DNA from: Micromonospora sp. PLK6-60
GTDB taxonomy: Bacteria > Actinomycetota > Actinomycetes > Mycobacteriales > Micromonosporaceae
Assembly (NCBI RefSeq): GCF_019890675.1
Contig: NZ_JAIOAA010000014.1
Location: 62,001-126,000, forward strand
Reading direction: 5' to 3'
Length of the DNA: 64,000 nucleotides
Shown here: positions 59,982 to 64,000 of the stretch, piece by piece
Layout: each line of letters begins with the position of its first letter
Numbering within the stretch: the first letter of the stretch is position 1
Position numbers and translations under genes: made by a program
Notes under the pieces: generated by a model
Databases searched by the model: none
Told to the model about the DNA's origin: nothing
The model's input: only the letters and a program-made list of their open reading frames with translations

Positions 59982-61835
59982 GTGCCCGTATCGCCAACCT
60001 CGTCCGGCCCCGTCACGCCCATCACGATGAATCGACGCGCCCGAGCCCTGTCTCTGTTAACGCTGGACACGGCCGCCTGGTGCGCCGGATTTCTGGCCGC
60101 CGCGGCCACCCGGTACGAGTGGGATCTCACCGGGCACACCGCGACCGTCGCGGTGATCGCCGCCCTCGCCTGCGTCGCGGTGCACACCGGCGCCGAGCGG
60201 ATCCGGCTCGCGGTCTGGGGCCGGCACCCGGTGGGCAGCGCGGCCGAGGCGCGCGACCTCGCCGTCACCGGCACGCTGGCCATCGCCGCCGCGCTGGCGG
60301 TGCTCCTGCCGATGGACGTCCGACCGGTGCCGGCGAGCACCCCGCTGGTCGGTGGCGCGGTGGCGATCCTGCTCATGACGGGCGGCCGGGCCGGGTTCCG
60401 GTTCCACCGGGAACGGGTCCGACCGGCCCGCGCCGCGGCGTCCCGGGCGCTGATCTACGGGGTGGACGGCACCAGCGAGCGGCTGGTCCGGGTGCTGCTC
60501 GCCGACCCGGCCGGCCGGTACCGACCGGTCGGCCTGCTCGACGACGACCGGGACAACCGGACCCTGCGCCTGGCCGGGGTGCGGGTGCTGGGCGGGCGCG
60601 AGCAGGTCGGCGACGCCATCCGGCTCACCGGCGCCGACACGGTGATCTTCTCGATGGCCGGCGCGGCGCCCGAGCTGATGCGCGACGTGCGCGCCCGGAC
60701 CCTGCAGGCCGGCGCCGCGTTCAAGGTGCTCCCGCCGGTGCACGAGCTGCTCGACCGGCCGGTCGCGGTCTCCGACGTCCGGGACATGCAGATCACCGAC
60801 CTGCTCGGCCGGGCGCAGCGGGTGGCCGAGCTGATGGTCGACCGCAACGGCCTGGCCGGCCGGCGGGTGCTGGTCACCGGCGCGGGCGGTTCGATCGGCT
60901 CGGAGCTGTGCCGACAGATCGCCCGCTGCGAGCCGGGCGAGCTGATGATGCTCGACCGGGACGAGTCGGCGCTGCACGCGCTGCAGATGTCGCTGCACGG
61001 CCGGGCCCTGCTCGACGGGCCGGAGCTGATCCTCGCCGACATCCGGGACCGGGACGGCATCACCCGGATCATCGCCGACCGGCAGCCGGACGTGGTCTTC
61101 CACGCCGCCGCGCTGAAACACCTCACGCTGCTGCAACGGCACCCCGGCGAGGCGGTCCTGACCAACCTGCGGGGCACGCTGAACGTGCTGGAGGCGTGCC
61201 GGGACGTCGCCGAGTTCGTGAACATCTCGACCGACAAGGCGGCCGATCCGGTAAGCGTGCTCGGCTACTCGAAGCGGATCACCGAACGGCTCACCGCCCA
61301 CTACGCCGACCTGTTCGGCGGACGCCACCTCAGCGTCCGGTTCGGCAACGTGCTCAGCAGCCGCGGTTCGGTGCTCACCGCGTTCGAGGCGCAGCTGCGG
61401 GCCGGGATGCCGATCACCGTCACCCACCCGGACGTGACCCGGTACTTCATGACCGTCCAGGAAGCGGTGCAACTGGTGCTCCAGGCCGCCTCGATCGGCC
61501 GGGGCGGAGAGGCGCTGGTGCTCGACATGGGCGAGCCGGTCCGGATCGCCGACGTGGCGCGCCGGCTCGCCGCGGAGGCCCCCGGGCACAGCGAGATCGT
61601 CTTCACCGGCCTGCGGCCGGGCGAGAAGCTGCACGAGGACCTGTTCGGCGCCGACGAGGTCGACACCCGACCGCTGCACCCGCTGATCTCCCACGTGCCG
61701 GTGCCCCCGCTGCACCCGGACGAGATCCGCGCCCTCGACCCGTACGGCGAGCCGGACGAGCTGATCAAGCGGATGGAACTGCTCTGCGCGCAGCCGGTCG
61801 ACCGGCTGTGGGGAGTGCTGCCCACCCCCCGGTGA
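59982..61835 (+). CDS. Membrane NDP-sugar dehydratase/epimerase (WbpM/FlaA1/CapD-like)
   Basis: 617 residues from GTG 59982, with GGGAGAC upstream. Residues about 20-135 form four membrane helices; about 140-280 a first Rossmann-like domain (ALIYGVDGTSERLVRVLLADPAGRYRPVGLLDDD). From about 285 the catalytic short-chain-dehydrogenase domain has the NAD site VLVTGAGGSIGSELCRQI, FHAAALKHLTLLQRHPGEAVLTNLRGTLNV and ISTDKAADPVSVLGYSKRITERL. The last normally has VMG or a Tyr before x-x-K; here the residue is Leu. Later motifs are THPDVTRYFMTVQEAVQL and FTGLRPGEKLHEDL. It makes 4-keto-6-deoxy sugars such as UDP-sugars for exopolysaccharide, whose substrate is unknown. Confidence 0.9.
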   Translation: MPVSPTSSGPVTPITMNRRARALSLLTLDTAAWCAGFLAAAATRYEWDLTGHTATVAVIAALACVAVHTGAERIRLAVWGRHPVGSAAEARDLAVTGTLAIAAALAVLLPMDVRPVPASTPLVGGAVAILLMTGGRAGFRFHRERVRPARAAASRALIYGVDGTSERLVRVLLADPAGRYRPVGLLDDDRDNRTLRLAGVRVLGGREQVGDAIRLTGADTVIFSMAGAAPELMRDVRARTLQAGAAFKVLPPVHELLDRPVAVSDVRDMQITDLLGRAQRVAELMVDRNGLAGRRVLVTGAGGSIGSELCRQIARCEPGELMMLDRDESALHALQMSLHGRALLDGPELILADIRDRDGITRIIADRQPDVVFHAAALKHLTLLQRHPGEAVLTNLRGTLNVLEACRDVAEFVNISTDKAADPVSVLGYSKRITERLTAHYADLFGGRHLSVRFGNVLSSRGSVLTAFEAQLRAGMPITVTHPDVTRYFMTVQEAVQLVLQAASIGRGGEALVLDMGEPVRIADVARRLAAEAPGHSEIVFTGLRPGEKLHEDLFGADEVDTRPLHPLISHVPVPPLHPDEIRALDPYGEPDELIKRMELLCAQPVDRLWGVLPTPR

Positions 61836-61882
61836 GGGGCAGGTCTCGGCGCCGCGACTCGCCACCGCGGCCGCGGCCCGGA

Positions 61883-61888
61883 TAGGGT
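61883..61888 (+). promoter_or_regulatory. -10 element (TAGGGT) before the nhaA leader
   Basis: TANNNT hexamer placed so that transcription would begin around 61895, just ahead of the structured leader of nhaA. Confidence 0.4.
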
Positions 61889-61889
61889 C

Positions 61890-61964
61890 GGGTCCAGGTG
61901 TGCCGGGAAGTCTGGTCGGCGGTGAGTTCCTGCCGTCCCCGTATTCCCGAGGTGAAGCACGCCC
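61890..61964 (+). ncRNA. putative nhaA-associated leader RNA (nhaA-I-like cation riboswitch)
   Basis: The leader contains GTGCCGGGAAGTCTGGTCGGC around stem GCCG 61902-61905 / CGGC 61917-61920. The GCCGGGAAG-CTGG-CGGC block resembles, from memory, the conserved core of the nhaA-I motif found upstream of sodium/proton antiporters and linked to Li+/Na+ sensing. Placement directly upstream of nhaA supports it. The family assignment is from recall and needs a covariance-model search. Confidence 0.5.
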
Positions 61965-63284
61965 ATGACCAACCCGCCCACCGGTCCGACCCGCTCGAAG
62001 CGGCACCGGCTCCTCTCCCGCGGCTCCTGGCCGGAGGCCCGCTTCCTGGGCGACGTGCTGCGCACCGAGACCGTCGGCGGTGGCCTGCTGCTGCTCGGCG
62101 CGGTGCTCGCCCTGCTCTGGGCCAACTCGCCGTGGGGGGACTCGTACGTCGCGCTGGCCCGCTGGGTGCCCTGGCCCGGCGGCGCCGGGCTGCACCTGGA
62201 CCTGGACCTGGCCCAGTGGGCCGCGGACGGGTTGCTGGCGATCTTCTTCTTCGTGGTCGGGCTGGAGCTCAAACGCGAGTTCGTCGCCGGCGACCTACGC
62301 GACCCGCGCCGCGCCGCGCTACCGGTGGTGGCCGCCATCGGCGGCATGCTGGCGCCCGCGTTGATCTACGTGGCGGTGAACCTCGGCGGGTCGGGGCTGC
62401 GCGGCTGGGCGATCCCCACCGCCACGGACATCGCCTTCGCGCTGGCCGTGCTGGCCGTGATCGGCTCGTACCTGCCGCACGGGTTGCGCGCCTTCCTGCT
62501 CACCCTGGCCGTGGTGGACGACCTTCTCGCGATCAGCATCATCGCGGTCTTCTACACCGCGGACTTCAGCCCGCTGCCGCTGCTCGCGGCGCTGGTCCCG
62601 ATCGCCGCCTTCGGCCTGCTCGTGCAGCGCCGCAAAACCTGGTGGTGGGCGCTGATCCCGCTGGCCGTGCTGGCCTGGACGCTCGTGCACTTCTCCGGGG
62701 TGCACGCCACGGTGGCGGGGGTGCTGCTCGGCTTCACCGTGCCGGTGCTGAGCCGTAAGGGCAGTGGCCCGGGGCTGGCCGAGCACCTGGAGCACCGCTG
62801 GCGGCCGGTGTCGGCCGGCTTCGCGGTGCCGGTGTTCGCCTTCTTCGCCGCCGGCGTCTCGCTGCGCGACGCCGACCTGGGCGCGGTCTTCACCGACCCG
62901 GTGGTGATCGGCATCGTGGCCGGTCTGGTGCTGGGCAAGACGATCGGCATCCTCGGCTCGACCTGGCTGCTGGCCCGGTTCACCCGGGCCGAACTGGACG
63001 AGGACATCCGCTGGGCGGACCTGCTCGGGGTGTCCCTGCTGGCCGGCATCGGCTTCACCGTGTCGCTGCTGATCGGCGAGCTGGCGTTCGGTGTGGGCAG
63101 CGCCGAGGACGACCGGGTCAAGACGGCCGTGCTGACCGCCTCGGTCACCGCGGCGGTGCTGGCCGCGGTGGTGCTGTCCCGGCGGAACGCGGCGTACCGG
63201 CGCATCGCGCTGCGCGAGACCCGCGACGCCGACGCGGACGGCGTGCCGGACGTCTATCAGGAGCGGCCGGTCCAGGGCGGCTGA
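61965..63284 (+). CDS. nhaA: Na+/H+ antiporter NhaA
   Basis: 439 residues from ATG 61965. Twelve membrane helices with the family's ion-site residues: GLLAIFFFVVGLELKREFVAGDL (helix with GLELKRE), GWAIPTATDIAFALAVLAVIG (TATDIAFAL, Asp of the unwound helix), RAFLLTLAVVDDLLAISIIAVFYT (paired Asp-Asp essential for transport). The ends GISLLAGIGFTVSLLIGELAF-like (ADLLGVSLLAGIGFTVSLLIGELAF) fit too. Exchanges Na+ (or Li+) out for protons in, for pH and salt homeostasis. Preceded by a likely cation-sensing leader RNA. Confidence 0.96.
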   Translation: MTNPPTGPTRSKRHRLLSRGSWPEARFLGDVLRTETVGGGLLLLGAVLALLWANSPWGDSYVALARWVPWPGGAGLHLDLDLAQWAADGLLAIFFFVVGLELKREFVAGDLRDPRRAALPVVAAIGGMLAPALIYVAVNLGGSGLRGWAIPTATDIAFALAVLAVIGSYLPHGLRAFLLTLAVVDDLLAISIIAVFYTADFSPLPLLAALVPIAAFGLLVQRRKTWWWALIPLAVLAWTLVHFSGVHATVAGVLLGFTVPVLSRKGSGPGLAEHLEHRWRPVSAGFAVPVFAFFAAGVSLRDADLGAVFTDPVVIGIVAGLVLGKTIGILGSTWLLARFTRAELDEDIRWADLLGVSLLAGIGFTVSLLIGELAFGVGSAEDDRVKTAVLTASVTAAVLAAVVLSRRNAAYRRIALRETRDADADGVPDVYQERPVQGG

Positions 63285-63312
63285 CGCCGCCGTCCCGGTT
63301 CCGGGTACCCCA

Positions 63313-63352
63313 GGTGGGTCCGGGGCGCGGTCACCCGCGCCCCGGACCCACC
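63313..63352. terminator. strong hairpin after nhaA
   Basis: Perfect 17-bp stem (63313-63329 / 63336-63352) with 6-nt loop; it lies between the nhaA stop (63284) and the convergent gene stop (63357) and can serve both. Confidence 0.88.
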
Positions 63353-63356
63353 GGGC

Positions 63357-63563
63357 TCACTCGCGGCGCTGCGGGGTCCGCCGCTCCGCCCGTTCCGCGG
63401 TCTCGTCGCTGAGCGCGTCGGCCGCCGGTTCGGTGAGGTCGTCACCGGGTACGGCCACCGCCTCGGCCAGATCCTGCTCGTCGGGGCGACCCCCGGGCGG
63501 GGGCTCGGGGGCGGTGGCCCCGCCAGCGAAGCCGTACTCGTTGGGTTCGTCATGCCGGCTCAT
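63357..63563 (-). CDS. Hypothetical acidic small protein (68 aa)
   Basis: ATG 63563 to 63357. MSRHDEPNEYGFAGGATAPEPPPGG is Gly/Pro-rich and then acidic (EQDLAEAVAVPGDDLTEPAADALSDETAERAERRT); probably disordered. No family recognised. Its start overlaps the preceding gene's stop by 4 bp (ATGA), so it belongs to the row of three small genes at the right edge. Confidence 0.6.
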   Translation of the reverse strand: MSRHDEPNEYGFAGGATAPEPPPGGRPDEQDLAEAVAVPGDDLTEPAADALSDETAERAERRTPQRRE

Positions 63564-63871
63564 GCGGTATTCCTCCCGTTATATCCGGTCTCACCGTGCC
63601 GCCAGGTCAGACCGTGATCGTTCCCGCCGCCGGACCGGCGAAACAACGCGGGCGGCCCGGTCGCCAGCACCGCCCAGAGCAGCCGGCGCACCATGATGAT
63701 CAGCGCGGCCCCGGCCAGCTCGGTCCAGCCCTGGTCGACGGTCAACCGCAGCAGGCCCGCCGCGGTCAGCAGGTCCAGCAGCACCCGCAGCGCGGCCCGC
63801 CACGAGCGGCTGGTCACCAGCGCCACCACGGCGCAGACCAGCGCCAGGGTGGTGACCAGGGTGCCGATCAC
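63560..63871 (-). CDS. Small membrane protein (103 aa)
   Basis: GTG 63871 to stop 63560. Hydrophobic segments are GTLVTTLALVCAVVALVTS, AALRVLLDLLTAAGLLRL and WTELAGAALIIMVRRLLWAVLATGP, then a hydrophilic tail. The arrangement is holin-like or that of small cation-channel subunits found beside DUF1622 genes, but no firm family is assigned. Its start overlaps the DUF1622 stop (GTGA), implying coupling. Confidence 0.6.
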   Translation of the reverse strand: MIGTLVTTLALVCAVVALVTSRSWRAALRVLLDLLTAAGLLRLTVDQGWTELAGAALIIMVRRLLWAVLATGPPALFRRSGGGNDHGLTWRHGETGYNGRNTA

Positions 63872-64000
63872 GACGGCGGCCCGGTCCGGCCCACCTGCTG
63901 CTGCTCCTGGGCGATCTCCCGGCGCAGGAAGTAGTTGAGCGCGGTCCGGATGGTGGCGATCGCGGCCAGCTTGGCGATCTGGTCGAAGGTCGGCGACACC
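63868..64000 (-). CDS. DUF1622 membrane protein, C-terminal end only (truncated by window)
   Basis: The open frame runs in from the right edge and stops at 63868. The visible residues read DQIAKLAAIATIRTALNYFLRREIAQEQQQ, the terminal helix pattern of DUF1622 proteins (IA-IRT-LNYFL--EI). This is a small membrane protein of unknown function. The rest lies beyond position 64000. Confidence 0.75.
   Translation of the reverse strand, partial: VSPTFDQIAKLAAIATIRTALNYFLRREIAQEQQQVGRTGPPS

Overview
The window is very GC-rich actinobacterial DNA with dense, short-spaced genes, many GTG starts, leaderless-type promoters, an LPXTG surface protein, actinobacterial single-domain proteins (DUF2267, DUF2795, DUF6510, DUF1622, DUF4012) and a family of intergenic palindromes built around AAGGAGGGGCCCC and TTAACA. 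This fits a Micromonospora-like member of the Micromonosporaceae (inference). It looks chromosomal. No rRNA, tRNA, CRISPR array, transposase or integrase was found.

Layout. 1-356: 3' end of a secreted protein resembling G1 peptidases. 469-5387: a probable acquired island. A 179-bp copy of the 3' end of treZ lies at 469-647, and the intact treZ end lies at 5209-5387. Between them sit a Trypco1-type small protein and a 1324-residue protein with a trypsin-like protease, a STAND-type P-loop NTPase and about eleven near-identical TPR units. This is the best candidate for a biological-conflict (defence) system in the window. 5209-11396: treX-treY-treZ operon making trehalose from glycogen, divergent from a GT4 glycogen-synthase-like gene. 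13423-14706: citrate synthase. 14876-18511: operon of a small YLDAGSGS membrane protein, a methyltransferase and a membrane sulfatase. 19155-25616: two-component system followed by a GT39 and a GT2-GtrA glycosyltransferase, then an AraC-type regulator.

25687-29640 holds a Ser/Thr kinase, an OsmC-like protein lacking its second cysteine, a membrane EEP hydrolase and a secreted lysozyme-like protein. 29854-35348 is a signalling block: DivIVA-like protein, Rcp1-type receiver, three STAS proteins, a CarH-like cobalamin-binding protein and a SpoIIE-type phosphatase. The last two overlap by 4 bp, suggesting a partner-switching pathway with a cobalamin (light or redox) input. 35415-41742 carries mostly housekeeping and envelope genes: DUF2267-PCD fusion, spermidine-synthase-like, AI-2E transporter, NDH-2-like and a Tat-exported M28 peptidase.

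41746-43359 is an MFS efflux gene behind an elaborate leader: a 54-bp perfect palindrome, a 21-codon ORF, a three-stem RNA and a second 23-codon ORF whose stop overlaps the MFS start. 43530-45202 is a molybdopterin oxidoreductase / flavin reductase / zinc-ribbon operon. 45262-46406 is a TerC exporter under a yybP-ykoY (Mn2+) riboswitch whose switching hairpin can be read directly. 46460-53725 contains a GT4, an AMACR-like CoA transferase, small stress-type proteins, DUF1345, an HhH-GPD-like protein, pirin and MazG-like. 53820-61835 is a surface/exopolysaccharide block: LPXTG protein, DUF4012, GT4, low-molecular-weight phosphatase, BY-kinase and NDP-sugar dehydratase. 61883-63284 is nhaA with a conserved-looking leader RNA. 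The right edge holds three overlapping small genes ending in a truncated DUF1622 gene.
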